43,440 nucleotides of DNA from Methylobacterium sp. W2 (GCF_020662345.1 NZ_VMOA01000046.1:1-43440), one strand, 5' to 3'. Shown: positions 1 through 8,859, counted from the stretch's first letter. The notes: a model not told the origin generated them from the sequence alone. Numbers and translations: made by a program.

Positions 1-1
1 G

Positions 2-52
2 TGGGAAGGGTGGGACGGTGGGAAGCTCTCGCAGCCTGACTATCGATCCTAA
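2..52 (+). other. possible 3' end of an upstream gene
   Basis: One frame is open from the window edge to a TAA at 50-52 and would encode a short tail ending in DYRS. The stretch also carries three GTGGGA hexamers (1-6, 10-15, 18-23). It ends 20 nt before the ATPase gene, so it could be the C-terminus of a co-transcribed upstream gene. The fragment is too short to identify. Confidence 0.2.
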
Positions 53-72
53 CGTTTCAGAAAGAGGTCACG

Positions 73-1794
73 ATGTCCGCGCCAGTTCGGAAGCCCAACG
101 CCGAATCCAACCCACCGAGGCACTCCCATGGGGGGAGTGGTGCCGCATCGGCAAGAGGGTCGATCAAGCCAAGCGTTGCCCGGGCCAAGCCGTGCATCCT
201 CGATAGGGTGACCGACCAAGAAGACGTTAGTTGGGTCCGTTACGGGACACCCACTCGAGCGCTTTGGATCAGGGTATCAGAGTTCGCCAGAACCGACGTC
301 TTCGCACAGCTCGCCAATATCGACCCAACTCTTATCGAGCCGGCTGCGCAGCGGGCGCTGCGTAGCGAAGTCGCAAAGGTCGAGACCTACAGGTCGGCCC
401 TTGTCGCGGGTACTTCAGGGTGGATCGAGGGCCATTTCGTATTCGGTGACGGACGCGTTTTGCAGCCACCGAACGATACCCGCGAAGTCATCGTCACCTT
501 TCCGCCAGTCACTAAGTTTGCGGCAAGCGGAAGCTTAGCAGAGTGGCAGGCGGGGATCGGACCGATTGTGGCCCGGCAGCCCTTGGGCCTGTTCGCCCTG
601 TCTGTTGCTTTCGTCGGACCTCTTTTGCCGTTCGTCCCACCGGACTACCTTAGTCCTCTGTTCGAATTCGTTGGCGACCCGGGCTGCGGAAAATCGACGC
701 TTGGCATGCTCGCGTCGTCAGTTTGGGCCGGTGACCGTGATAGCACCTGCGGTGGGGGCGAAACCTGGAATCTGACGCCAGGCCGTTTTGACGAAACGAA
801 ACTGGCGCATCGGCACATGCTGTTGTTGCTCGACGAAGCCAATCTGGCCGGAGCCTCGAAACAAGCGCGAAAGCAGCTGATACAGCAATCCGTATTCGGG
901 CTCACGAACACAGGGCAAAGGCAGCGCAGCGGCGACCCATTGAACAAGCCCCATGCGCACTTGGCTGTGCTCAGCACGAGCAACCGACGCCTGAGCGATC
1001 TGATCGAGGGTTCCGAAGCCGAGCGCGGTGCGCTTACCGAACGCATGGTGACGATCTCGATTGCTCCCGAACGTCCCTACGGTGTGCTTGATCATGTGCC
1101 ACCTGGTTACAGCGGCTCGGCGGTGGCGGTTGAGGCTTTGCGCGCCGCCATCAATGAACACTGGGGCGTTGCCGGGACTGTCTTTATCGAACGAATGCAG
1201 GAGAGGATCGCCCACTACGAACAGGATTTCAGGGGGACGCTGAAGCGCGTCCTGGATGCCCACCGCGAGGCAGTGAGCGCGACCATTGAGAAGGAGCGGG
1301 TTCGAAAGTGCTTTGCCCTTGTAGCCTTGGCAGGAATGCTTGCACGCCGGTGGGGTATTATCCCGAAACCTTGGGGGTCTCCTGCAGAAGCAGTCTACGC
1401 CGTTGCACGAGAGACTACCGACCGTCAGAATTCCCGTAGCGAAAGCGCGTCAGTCGCACCCATCCAACAGATCCAGACTTATTTTGAGAAGCATCGGACG
1501 CATGTGGTCGATGTCAGCACGTTGCAGGCTCCGCTATCAAAGGTCGCCTTCGAGGCTACCGCTGGCTTCGTGCGGCAAGTCGAGGCAGCAACCGAACTGA
1601 TGATCCCCGCGCTCCGCTTTCAGGAAGCGTTTTCGCAGCATGAGGCCCTGATGCGGGCGTTACGGGAGACCGGACAAGCACGAACGGAAAGTGGCCGAAA
1701 GCCCAAGCTGACGATCAAGACTCCCAGAGCAATCTGCGGTGATGGCCGCGTCTATTGCGTTAAGCTCGATATGGCTCACCCTGAACCCTCCTGA
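73..1794 (+). CDS. DUF927-like P-loop ATPase (phage/plasmid-type helicase relative)
   Basis: The 573-residue protein has a clear Walker A motif, GDPGCGKST, at about residues 201-209, and a Walker B stretch LLLLDEAN at about 250-257. The middle region resembles the DUF927 family, whose members are helicase-like ATPases found in prophages and plasmids, often beside primase genes. The start is supported by AGAGGT four bases before the ATG. The first 45 residues are low-complexity and basic, and the conserved part begins later. No primase or integrase is seen beside it in this window, so it may be the end of a mobile module that lies upstream. It is convergent with umuC. The family call rests on pattern recognition only; a generic phage/plasmid ATPase is the fallback. 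Confidence 0.6.
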   Translation: MSAPVRKPNAESNPPRHSHGGSGAASARGSIKPSVARAKPCILDRVTDQEDVSWVRYGTPTRALWIRVSEFARTDVFAQLANIDPTLIEPAAQRALRSEVAKVETYRSALVAGTSGWIEGHFVFGDGRVLQPPNDTREVIVTFPPVTKFAASGSLAEWQAGIGPIVARQPLGLFALSVAFVGPLLPFVPPDYLSPLFEFVGDPGCGKSTLGMLASSVWAGDRDSTCGGGETWNLTPGRFDETKLAHRHMLLLLDEANLAGASKQARKQLIQQSVFGLTNTGQRQRSGDPLNKPHAHLAVLSTSNRRLSDLIEGSEAERGALTERMVTISIAPERPYGVLDHVPPGYSGSAVAVEALRAAINEHWGVAGTVFIERMQERIAHYEQDFRGTLKRVLDAHREAVSATIEKERVRKCFALVALAGMLARRWGIIPKPWGSPAEAVYAVARETTDRQNSRSESASVAPIQQIQTYFEKHRTHVVDVSTLQAPLSKVAFEATAGFVRQVEAATELMIPALRFQEAFSQHEALMRALRETGQARTESGRKPKLTIKTPRAICGDGRVYCVKLDMAHPEPS

Positions 1795-1829
1795 CGCATC
1801 ATTTTGAGGCCATAACAGCTCTTCCTGGC

Positions 1830-3110
1830 CTATGCGGCCCCTACGACCGGAATGTCGGCGATCCGGGTGGTGTAGCGCGGCGAGCGCATGTCGAATCGCG
1901 TGGACCAGTTTCGCTGCGCTCCGAAACCCGCCGTGCCAGGCACCACCGCCCCTCGCCCCCAACGGCGGTTGCAGGCGTCGAGAGCAGCCATCAGTGCCGA
2001 ACCCCGCTCGCGGTCGAGACCGTCAAACAGCGCCCGCTGTGAGGCTGCCAGGGGCACAAGATCGACGGTGATGACGCCGGCCTTTGAGTATCGGTAGCCC
2101 GCTTTCCAGATCCTCCGCACGCCCGCCGTCGCCGCCTTAATCAGCACTAGGGTATCGGACGTTGCCTCGGGCAGGGTCACAACGGTGGAGGCAGATCGCT
2201 GCGGGTTGCCGGTGTCATGCTCAGAGGTATGGAAAAACACCGTCACGTGGTCGGTGCCGAGCCGTTCCCGACGGAGCTTTTCACCCAGTCGGGTTGCATG
2301 CGCCGCTACCGCCTGCTCCATCGTGGCGAGGTCCTCGACCCGGTTGGAAAAGCTTCGGGTGACCGCGCAGCCCTTACGGGTCGCCGCAACCGTCTCAAGA
2401 CTCAGGCAGGCCCGGCCGCGCAGCTCGTGGATGATCCGTTCGCCCACCACGGTCAGCGCCCGCCGTACGGGTCGTGGATCGAGGTCGCGAACGTCGGCCA
2501 CGCTGTCACAGCCCATCGCCCGCAACTTCGCCTGCGAGGCCCGACCGATCCCCCAGACCTCTTCCAAGGCAGTGCGGCACAGCCAGTGCGCCCGCTCATC
2601 GTCATCCGACAGATCGCAGACCCCGGCCAGCGCCGGGTTGGTTTTGGCGAGGTGGTTTGCGAGCTTCGCCAGCGTCTTCGTCGGGCCGATGCCCACGCAG
2701 GTCGGGATACCAGTCCAACGGTGAACGGTTGCGCGAAGATCGCGCGCGAGCTCAAGCCGGCGGCCGGGGGCGACATCGGTGAGGTCAAGGAAGCTCTCGT
2801 CGATGCTGTAGATCTCGACCCGTGGGCTGAAGCGCCGATAAACCTCGTTGGCGCGAGCGCTCATATCGCCGTAGAGGGCATAATTGCTGCTGAACACCCG
2901 CACCCGTTCGGCCCGGCACAGTTCGCGAATCTTGAACCAGGGCTCGCCCATGCGAATGCCAAGCGCCTTCGCCTCAGCCGTGCGCGCGATGGCGCAGCCA
3001 TCGTTATTGCTCAGCACGATCACCGGCACGGATCGCAGCTTGACGTCGAATACCCGTTCGCAGGAGCAGTAGAAGCTGTTGCCGTCGATCAGCGCGATGG
3101 CCTGGCTCAT
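1830..3110 (-). CDS. umuC: UmuC, Y-family DNA polymerase V catalytic subunit
   Basis: This is an error-prone translesion polymerase that acts with processed UmuD and RecA at damaged replication forks. The 426-residue length is close to E. coli UmuC (422). Visible motifs are the N-terminal ALIDGNSFYCSCERVF with the first metal-binding Asp, VVLSNNDGC-type residues, FSSNYALYGDMS, and the catalytic YSIDES. The C-terminal little-finger and UmuC-tail region is present. The start at the MSQAIALIDGN methionine was chosen because an open frame further upstream only runs through umuD on another frame. The ATG overlaps the umuD stop codon (ATGA), so the two are translationally coupled. Expression is expected from the SOS box ahead of umuD. 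Confidence 0.95.
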   Translation of the reverse strand: MSQAIALIDGNSFYCSCERVFDVKLRSVPVIVLSNNDGCAIARTAEAKALGIRMGEPWFKIRELCRAERVRVFSSNYALYGDMSARANEVYRRFSPRVEIYSIDESFLDLTDVAPGRRLELARDLRATVHRWTGIPTCVGIGPTKTLAKLANHLAKTNPALAGVCDLSDDDERAHWLCRTALEEVWGIGRASQAKLRAMGCDSVADVRDLDPRPVRRALTVVGERIIHELRGRACLSLETVAATRKGCAVTRSFSNRVEDLATMEQAVAAHATRLGEKLRRERLGTDHVTVFFHTSEHDTGNPQRSASTVVTLPEATSDTLVLIKAATAGVRRIWKAGYRYSKAGVITVDLVPLAASQRALFDGLDRERGSALMAALDACNRRWGRGAVVPGTAGFGAQRNWSTRFDMRSPRYTTRIADIPVVGAA

Positions 3111-3541
3111 CCCCGTTGCGCGCGCCGCCGGGGGTTGATGCTGGCCGACACAACTCCCCAGACCTCGACCACGGCACCGGGTGACAGATCGAAAGTCGGA
3201 TAGCGCGGGTTGGCAAAGGCCAAGCTGACTCGGTGCCCCAGTCGCTGCCACACCTTAAAGGATCGCTCCCCATCGACATCGACCATCACCACGTCGCCGT
3301 TCTGCGGCTCGAGCGAGCGATCTACGATGGCGAGGTCGTCGTTGAAGAGACCCTTCCCAACCATGCTATCGCCCGCAACTCGCACCAGGAAGGTAGCGGG
3401 CCGATTTACGATCAGCAGCCGCTGCAGGTCGATCTCTTCCTCAATGAAATCGTCAGCTGGACTCGGGAAGCCGGCCGCAACAGGGCGGGCTAGCAGCGGC
3501 ACGGGGATGGGGTAGCCGAGGCTGATGCCGTAGACCTGCAC
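3107..3541 (-). CDS. umuD: UmuD, LexA-like self-cleaving polymerase V accessory protein
   Basis: This is a peptidase S24 family protein of 144 residues from the chosen GTG start. It has the Ala-Gly cleavage site in VAAGFPSP, the nucleophilic Ser in GDSMVGKG, and the general-base Lys in the segment DGERSFKVW that aligns with DGEFTVKKL of E. coli UmuD. The GTG at 3541 was preferred over longer frames for two reasons. A GGAAGGA ribosome site sits eight bases upstream, and the longer alternatives would begin inside or beyond the SOS box at 3573-3587. RecA-filament-stimulated cleavage should give UmuD', which joins UmuC. It overlaps umuC by four bases. Confidence 0.93.
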   Translation of the reverse strand: MQVYGISLGYPIPVPLLARPVAAGFPSPADDFIEEEIDLQRLLIVNRPATFLVRVAGDSMVGKGLFNDDLAIVDRSLEPQNGDVVMVDVDGERSFKVWQRLGHRVSLAFANPRYPTFDLSPGAVVEVWGVVSASINPRRRAQRG

Positions 3542-3572
3542 GAATGGGTTCCTTCCCGTGGGACTCGAGAAA

Positions 3573-3587
3573 GAACATATCAAGAAC
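3573..3587 (-). promoter_or_regulatory. SOS box (LexA operator) of umuDC
   Basis: GAAC-N7-GAAC on the plus strand is GTTC-N7-GTTC on the coding strand, the direct-repeat LexA site of alphaproteobacteria. It lies 32 bases upstream of the chosen umuD start, where a LexA operator overlapping the promoter is expected. No other copy was noticed near other genes here. Confidence 0.85.
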
Positions 3588-3813
3588 ATTCTGACCCGCC
3601 AGGTCAAGCTCCTTGGTCGCTCCCCGGCCGACCGGGGCGATCAGTGGCAGGCTGCGTATGCCTCCGCTGGAACCTCGACCCCGCAGCGATACGGCTGCAG
3701 GATGCATCCAAAATAATCGAGCAGTTGAGGCTATGCTCTGACGGCGGTTTCCCGAAATGGCTTCATAAGCCTGTCTCGGAAAACGAGCCTCTCGAGTTCC
3801 GTAGGAGGGTCCC

Positions 3814-4674
3814 TTGGTCGAACTGCGCATCCATCACGAGACGACATATCGTTACCGCCAGCCAGTCAGTCTGGGGCCACATCGGCTGATGCTGCGACCG
3901 CGCGAGACACGTGACCTAAGGCTCGTGTCGAGTGCCGTCACCGTGACGCCGGATGCGACGATCAAATGGGCCAACGACGTTTTCGGAAACGCTGTGGCGA
4001 CTGTCACCTTCGCGACGCCTTCCGATATCCTCGTCATCGATAGTGTGTCCTGCGTCGAGCTTTCCGCGGTCGCCTATCCGATCTTCGACATGGCGGCCTC
4101 GGCCATTTCGTTTCCCTTCCGGTACTCCGACGACGAGTGGACCGACCTGGGAGCACTGACGATCAGGCAATACCCCGATGGGGACGACCTGCCATCTTGG
4201 GCACAGGGGTTCGTTGCGGACTACCCCACCGACACCTTGTCGCTGCTCAAGGACATCAACGCTGGCGTTGGAAGCACAATCGCCTACCAGGCGCGGGAGG
4301 ATGAGGGCACCCAATCCCCGAGCCAAACCCTATCGCTGGGCATGGGCTCGTGTCGGGATCTTGCTACGCTCTTTGTGGAAGCGGTCCGCAGCCTCGGCTT
4401 TGGCGCCCGCGTTGTATCGGGCTATCTGCACGATGCAACACGCACCCTTTTGGGCTCTGCTGATGCTGGGTCCACCCATGCCTGGGGCGAGGTATACCTG
4501 CCGGGTGCAGGCTGGGTGACTTTCGACCCGACTAATCGCAGCGTCGGAGGCGCGAACCTGATCCCGGTTGCCGTCGCACGCGACATCCGTCAGGCCATGC
4601 CTGCGACTGGCAGCTTCATTGGGGCGCCCGACGCCTTCTTGGAGATGTGTGTCGCTGTCAGCGTTGCCTCCTAA
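3814..4674 (+). CDS. transglutaminase-like cysteine protease family protein
   Basis: The 286-residue protein has an N-terminal beta-rich domain typical of bacterial transglutaminase-like proteins (starts VELRIHHETTYRY), followed by the papain-like core. The catalytic triad is visible: Cys180 in GMGSCRDLA, His222 in STHAWGEVYLPG, and Asp238 in VTFDPTN. Members of this family probably cleave or amidate peptides; the substrate is unknown. The start is TTG, supported by the near-perfect TAGGAGG at 3802-3808. It has no signal peptide. It stands alone, convergent with the AraC gene and divergent from umuDC. Confidence 0.88.
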   Translation: MVELRIHHETTYRYRQPVSLGPHRLMLRPRETRDLRLVSSAVTVTPDATIKWANDVFGNAVATVTFATPSDILVIDSVSCVELSAVAYPIFDMAASAISFPFRYSDDEWTDLGALTIRQYPDGDDLPSWAQGFVADYPTDTLSLLKDINAGVGSTIAYQAREDEGTQSPSQTLSLGMGSCRDLATLFVEAVRSLGFGARVVSGYLHDATRTLLGSADAGSTHAWGEVYLPGAGWVTFDPTNRSVGGANLIPVAVARDIRQAMPATGSFIGAPDAFLEMCVAVSVAS

Positions 4675-4861
4675 AAGCAGCGATGAAGGACGGAAGGGTC
4701 TGGCCGAACTGACACGTACGCTGTGCCTATCATCAGGCCAGAAGCGGTTGGACGAAAGCCGATTGAACGCTGTCGCATTAAAGACCGGCTGGTCTCGACC
4801 CAACCTCGCCATTCGCGTCAGCCTACGCCGCTCCCCGAAGCGGTCGTTCGTTCCAGGGTCG

Positions 4862-5767
4862 TCAGGAGGCGCGGCGGACACCGCCCATCTCCTCGCGGAC
4901 CCTGACGAGGTCGCGGGTAGGGGGTAGACCGAAGAAGCGCGCGTACTCCCGGTTGAACTGCGTCGCGCTTTCATACCCCACATCGAACGCTGTCGCCGTT
5001 GCGCTGTCGCCGCCTGAAACCAGGCGTGCTCGGGCCTGAAGCAGGCGGATGCGTTTCTGGAACTGGATGGGACTCAAGGCCGTCGCAGCCTTGAAGTGGC
5101 GATGGAAAGCCGATGGGCTCATCGCGGCCATGTCAGCGAGCGTCTCGACCCTGAGCGCCTCGGCGAAGTGCTCGCGTATCCATTGGATGGCGATGTTGAT
5201 CCGCGCCAACGTGGTGTCAGGGGTTGCGATGTCACGCAGCATCCACCCTAAGGGTCCTTGGAGGACACGATATAGGATCTCGCGCTCGTAGGCTGGGGCC
5301 AGGGCGGGGATGTCTGCCGGTCGATCCATGAGCCGCAGCATGCGCAGCCAGACATCCAGCAGCTCCGGCCTCACCGCTGCAACCGAGAAGGCAACTTCCA
5401 GCGCAGGCCTCTGAGGCGTGCGCGCAAGGTCGGCGAGGAGGTTCGCAATGAGTTTCGGGTCGAGGGTCAGGCTGACCGCCATGTAGGGTTCGCCGGACGG
5501 GGTGGCCATAACGTTGCCGGCAGCCGGAAGGTCGACCGACATGACGAAGTACGTCGCCGGATCGTAGTGCAGCGTTCGCTTGCCGACCGTCATCGTCTTG
5601 GTTCCCTGAAGGATCAGGTTGACCATCGGGTCGTAGACGGCGGCGAGATCGTGTTCGGGGACCTTACCCCGCACCATCGCCACGCGCGGGATGCCGGTCT
5701 CCGTCCTTCGGTTCTCCGCACGGGCCACCAAGGTACGAAGTTCGTGGAGTTGCTCTTCCATCGGCAT
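4862..5767 (-). CDS. AraC family transcriptional regulator
   Basis: The 301-residue protein has an AraC_N-type sensor domain in its first two thirds and a C-terminal pair of helix-turn-helix motifs. These start around TLADMAAMSPSAFHRHFKA and end with the FNREYARFFGLPP signature of the AraC/XylS family. The frame stays open upstream, but the homologous part begins near MPMEEQLHELRTL, so the start at 5767 is preferred (5761 is the alternative). It is transcribed divergently from the SDR gene at 5892 across 124 bp, the usual arrangement for an AraC activator and its target. The ligand is unknown. Confidence 0.87.
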   Translation of the reverse strand: MPMEEQLHELRTLVARAENRRTETGIPRVAMVRGKVPEHDLAAVYDPMVNLILQGTKTMTVGKRTLHYDPATYFVMSVDLPAAGNVMATPSGEPYMAVSLTLDPKLIANLLADLARTPQRPALEVAFSVAAVRPELLDVWLRMLRLMDRPADIPALAPAYEREILYRVLQGPLGWMLRDIATPDTTLARINIAIQWIREHFAEALRVETLADMAAMSPSAFHRHFKAATALSPIQFQKRIRLLQARARLVSGGDSATATAFDVGYESATQFNREYARFFGLPPTRDLVRVREEMGGVRRAS

Positions 5768-5891
5768 ACCATCGATGGATTGCCCGTCCGCGACAACCGA
5801 AAAGCAGGAATAGGCAAGATCTCGGTAGGATCGGACGAGCCGACTGCCGAAGCCCTGGGCTAGCTTCCGCTCACACCAGGAAGCGGGACCC

Positions 5892-6638
5892 ATGAGCAAG
5901 ATCGTCATCATCACCGGAGGAAGCCGCGGCATCGGGGCGAGCGCTGCCGTCCATTGCGCACGGCGTGGCATGGGCGTGATCCTCACCTACAAGGATAATC
6001 CCGAGGCGGCCGAAGCCACCGTCAGGCGGATCGAGGCCATCGGCGGCAAGGCCGTGGCGTTGCGCCTGGACGTGGCCGAGACCAACACGTTCGACGCGTT
6101 CCACGACGCGGTTCAGGGCTCCTTGCGATCCGTATGGGGGCGGACCAATTTCGACGCACTCGTCAACAACGCGGGCTTCGGCCTGTACAGCCCGATCCCC
6201 AGCGTCACCGAGGCCGAGTTCGACAGCCTCTTCGCCGTCCATCTCAAGGGACCGTTCTTCCTCACCCAGGCACTCCTGCCCATGATCGCGCATGGCGGCC
6301 AGGTCGTGAACCTGACAAGCGCCACCACCCGCGTCGCCACGACAGGCGTGGCGCCCTATGCGGCCTTTAAGGGCGGCATGGAGGTGTTGACCCGCTACAT
6401 GGCTAAGGAATTCGGCCCCAGGGGCATCCGCGCAAACGCCGTCTCTCCCGGCGCAATCCGGACCGAACTCGGCGGCGGGCTCAACGGCGAGTTCGAGGCG
6501 TTGCTGGCTTCGCAGACCGCGCTCGGCCGGGTCGGGGAGCCTGATGACGTCGGCCGGGTGATCGCCGGCCTGCTTTCTGACGACAGCGCCTGGATCAACG
6601 CGCAGTCGGTCGAGGTTGCAGGCGGCTACAGCATCTGA
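5892..6638 (+). CDS. SDR family NAD(P)-dependent oxidoreductase
   Basis: This is a classical short-chain dehydrogenase/reductase of 248 residues. It has the nucleotide-binding TGGSRGIG near the N-terminus, the structural NNAG, catalytic Ser in NLTSATT and catalytic Tyr/Lys in YAAFK. The C-terminus has the PGAIRTEL and GEPDDVG segments typical of this family. It is first in a run of three same-strand genes (SDR, VOC, saccharopine-dehydrogenase-like) and is divergent from the AraC regulator, which probably controls it. The substrate cannot be deduced. Confidence 0.9.
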   Translation: MSKIVIITGGSRGIGASAAVHCARRGMGVILTYKDNPEAAEATVRRIEAIGGKAVALRLDVAETNTFDAFHDAVQGSLRSVWGRTNFDALVNNAGFGLYSPIPSVTEAEFDSLFAVHLKGPFFLTQALLPMIAHGGQVVNLTSATTRVATTGVAPYAAFKGGMEVLTRYMAKEFGPRGIRANAVSPGAIRTELGGGLNGEFEALLASQTALGRVGEPDDVGRVIAGLLSDDSAWINAQSVEVAGGYSI

Positions 6639-6660
6639 CCGAGCACGCGAGGAGTACCCG

Positions 6661-7065
6661 ATGCTCGATCACGTCTTCTTGTCCGTCAGTGACCTCACCC
6701 GCTCGACGGCCTTCTACCTGGCGGCACTTGCCCCTCTCGGGATCACGGATCGCGCCGATTACGACGGGCAGAACGGCCCTCCGGGGCATCCCGACCTGAG
6801 GGGGTTCGGTTGCAAGGGCCGCATGTTCCTCTGGCTGCACCCTGGCACCGTCGAGGGCCGTGCGGCGCATGTCGGCCTCATTGCCGCCTCGCAGACGCAG
6901 GTCAATGACGCCTACGCCGCTGCCATTGCGGCGGGGGCTACAGACAACGGCGCGCCGGGCGCTCGTCTCTACTACGACCCCCGCTACTATGCCGGCGGCG
7001 TGCTCGATCCGGACGGCTATAGCCTGGAGTTCGTCTACAAGAGCTGGCAGCACGCCCTGCCCTGA
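6661..7065 (+). CDS. VOC family (glyoxalase/bleomycin-resistance fold) protein
   Basis: The 134-residue protein has two beta-alpha-beta-beta-beta halves. The metal-ligand pattern is visible: His in LDHVFLS, His in AHVGL and Glu in SLEFVY, plus the LDPDGYSLE signature close to the C-terminus. The start at 6661 is preceded by GAGGAG, and it lies 22 bp after the SDR stop, so the genes are probably co-transcribed. It is clearly paralogous to the VOC protein at 11235: both have LDH, PLGIT and an AAG-x-DNG-xPG segment. It probably acts on, or sequesters, a small reactive metabolite. Confidence 0.85.
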   Translation: MLDHVFLSVSDLTRSTAFYLAALAPLGITDRADYDGQNGPPGHPDLRGFGCKGRMFLWLHPGTVEGRAAHVGLIAASQTQVNDAYAAAIAAGATDNGAPGARLYYDPRYYAGGVLDPDGYSLEFVYKSWQHALP

Positions 7066-7132
7066 TCACCCCTTCCGTTGTAAACACCCAGCATCGTCGA
7101 GCTACGATGCTCGTAGGGACGCGTCCAAGCAC

Positions 7133-8116
7133 ATGAACAATCTGATGATCTACGGTGCGACCGGTTACACCGGCGGGCTGGTGGCGGAGCGCGCCCAAAC
7201 CGCCGGCGTCGAATTCGAGATCGCGGGCCGTGACGGCCCGAGGTTGCGCGCGGCGTCCGCGCAACTCGGCGTCGCGCACCGCACGTTTCGCCTCGATGAC
7301 CCCGCAGTCGTGCGGAAGCACATCACCGGCACATCGGTCCTGTTGAACTGTGCCGGTCCCTTCGCGCGGACGGCGGAGCCACTGATGCGAGCCTGCATCG
7401 AGGCCGGGGTCCACTACCTGGACATCACGGCCGAGATCAACGTCTACCGCTTGGCCGAGGGGTTGTCCGACGCAGCCGCGGCGGCAGGGGTCATGCTCCT
7501 CCCTGGTGTCGGTTGGGACGTCGTGCCAACCGATTGCCTGGCGGCCCATGTGGCGCGTCGCGTCGAAGGCCCGCAACGGCTGCGGATCGCCCTGCAGGTG
7601 GCGGGCTCGATGTCCCGCGGTTCGGCCATCAGTGCCGGCGAGATCATCGGTGCGGGCCTGTTGGCGCGTGCCGGGGGTGCTCTGGTGGCAAAGACGGACA
7701 CCCGGCCGGTCTTCTTCGACTTCGGAGGGGTAGAGGTCGCGTGCGCACCGCTCTCCTTCGGGGACCTGGTCACGGCTTGGCGTTCGACGGGGATCCCGAA
7801 CATCGAGATGTTCGTGCACGTCGCCGGGGACGCATTCCCGATTGGCGACCTCTCGCTCTTGCCTGACGGTCCCAGCGTGGAAGAGCGCGACGCCAATCGA
7901 GCCCGTGCCGTAGCTGAGGTCACCGGCATCGACGGTAGCGTCCGCCGCTCGGTCATCGAGACGCTGAATGGCTACTCCTACACGCCGCTGACAGCAGTCG
8001 AGGCTGCCCGGCGGGTCCTGTCCGGAGACCATAAACCCGGCTTCCAGACACCGGCCCTGATATTCGGTCCAGGCTTTGCCGAGACCATCGCGGATACGTG
8101 CATCGTCGACCTGTGA
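7133..8116 (+). CDS. saccharopine dehydrogenase-like NAD(P)-binding oxidoreductase
   Basis: The 327-residue protein begins with the Rossmann motif IYGATGYTGGLVAE. It continues with NCAGPFARTAEP and YLDITAE, which are typical of the saccharopine-dehydrogenase-like/trans-acting enoyl reductase family. The longer open frame upstream overlaps the VOC gene in another frame, so the ATG at 7133 is taken. It lies 67 bp downstream of the VOC stop and is third in the putative operon. Family members reduce varied carbonyl or enoyl substrates, and nothing here fixes the substrate. It is convergent with the TetR gene. Confidence 0.85.
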   Translation: MNNLMIYGATGYTGGLVAERAQTAGVEFEIAGRDGPRLRAASAQLGVAHRTFRLDDPAVVRKHITGTSVLLNCAGPFARTAEPLMRACIEAGVHYLDITAEINVYRLAEGLSDAAAAAGVMLLPGVGWDVVPTDCLAAHVARRVEGPQRLRIALQVAGSMSRGSAISAGEIIGAGLLARAGGALVAKTDTRPVFFDFGGVEVACAPLSFGDLVTAWRSTGIPNIEMFVHVAGDAFPIGDLSLLPDGPSVEERDANRARAVAEVTGIDGSVRRSVIETLNGYSYTPLTAVEAARRVLSGDHKPGFQTPALIFGPGFAETIADTCIVDL

Positions 8117-8133
8117 GGCCGAGGCGTCCGATC

Positions 8134-8733
8134 CTACTCGAACGCGTTGGATTGCTCCTGGAACTCCACCTCCAGGGCGCGGCCCGCGATGCGTGCGGTT
8201 TCGACCAGGCGCTTTTGCGACAGGCCCATGCAGGCGAACGAGGAAAGGCCTCGCAGCGTCACGAGCACGTAATCGGTGACCTGCCTTGCGCGGGTCGGGT
8301 GCTTGGACGCGATGTAGGCATAGATTGCGTCCGAGCCGGCTCGTCCCAGTGACTCCGCCGCTCGTCGCGCGGTCTCGTCGTCGGCGCGCATGCCCTCGGT
8401 GATCATGCAGCCCCTGAGGCATGGGTCGCTGCCATACTGGCGGGCGGCGGCAACGAGCAGCGCGGCCAAGGCCTCGGCCGGCGGTCGCTCGGGCGACAAA
8501 ATACGCGCCAGCGGCAGCGCGCTGTTCTCTGCATGCCGCTGCATTGTACGCTCGAACAACTCCGCCTTGCTGCCATAGGCAGCGTAGAGGCTGGGCGGGT
8601 TGATCCCGAGTTCAGAGGTCAGGTCTGCAATGCTTACGGCATCGTAGCCCCGTGCGTGGAAGAGGGCTTGGGCCTTGGCGACGCCCTCCTCGCGGTCGAA
8701 GGCTGGCCGCCGCTTTCGCTGTGACACTTCCAT
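8134..8733 (-). CDS. TetR/AcrR family transcriptional regulator
   Basis: The 199-residue protein has an N-terminal TetR helix-turn-helix: the segment running from ALFHARGYDAVSIADL into GINPPSLYAAYGSKAELF. A helical ligand-binding domain follows. The ATG at 8733 is chosen because GGAGG lies about nine bases upstream; the ATG at 8739 would leave only a few bases. It is divergent from the SDR gene at 8898. The shared gap holds three matching palindromes that are good candidates for its own operators, which suggests autoregulation together with repression of the SDR-NTF2-SDR-VOC genes. Confidence 0.9.
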   Translation of the reverse strand: MEVSQRKRRPAFDREEGVAKAQALFHARGYDAVSIADLTSELGINPPSLYAAYGSKAELFERTMQRHAENSALPLARILSPERPPAEALAALLVAAARQYGSDPCLRGCMITEGMRADDETARRAAESLGRAGSDAIYAYIASKHPTRARQVTDYVLVTLRGLSSFACMGLSQKRLVETARIAGRALEVEFQEQSNAFE

Positions 8734-8756
8734 TCGCATGCACCTCCGAGTTCCAC

Positions 8757-8774
8757 ATATAGCGACCGCTATAT
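8757..8774. promoter_or_regulatory. TetR operator candidate O1
   Basis: Perfect inverted repeat ATATAGCG-AC-CGCTATAT, 24 bp upstream of the chosen tetR start. It shares the core TAGYG-AY-CRCTA with two further sites exactly 43 and 86 bp away. Confidence 0.75.
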
Positions 8775-8800
8775 ATTCGCAAGGCTTCAACCTTTTGCTA

Positions 8801-8816
8801 TGTAGTGACCGCTAAA
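8801..8816. promoter_or_regulatory. TetR operator candidate O2
   Basis: TGTAGTGACCGCTAAA matches the O1 core with one changed half-site base and less perfect outer positions. It is centred 43 bp from both O1 and O3. Confidence 0.65.
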
Positions 8817-8843
8817 CAACACTTGCGTTCGTCCACCGGCCTA

Positions 8844-8859
8844 TGTAGCGATCACTACA
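8844..8859. promoter_or_regulatory. TetR operator candidate O3
   Basis: TGTAGCGATCACTACA is a near-perfect inverted repeat ending 38 bp before the SDR start at 8898. It is positioned to block transcription of the downstream genes. Confidence 0.7.

Noticed and set aside
2217..3203. 328-residue plus-strand open frame
   Set aside because: It runs antisense through umuC and has no recognisable domain or ribosome site; GC-rich DNA gives such shadows.
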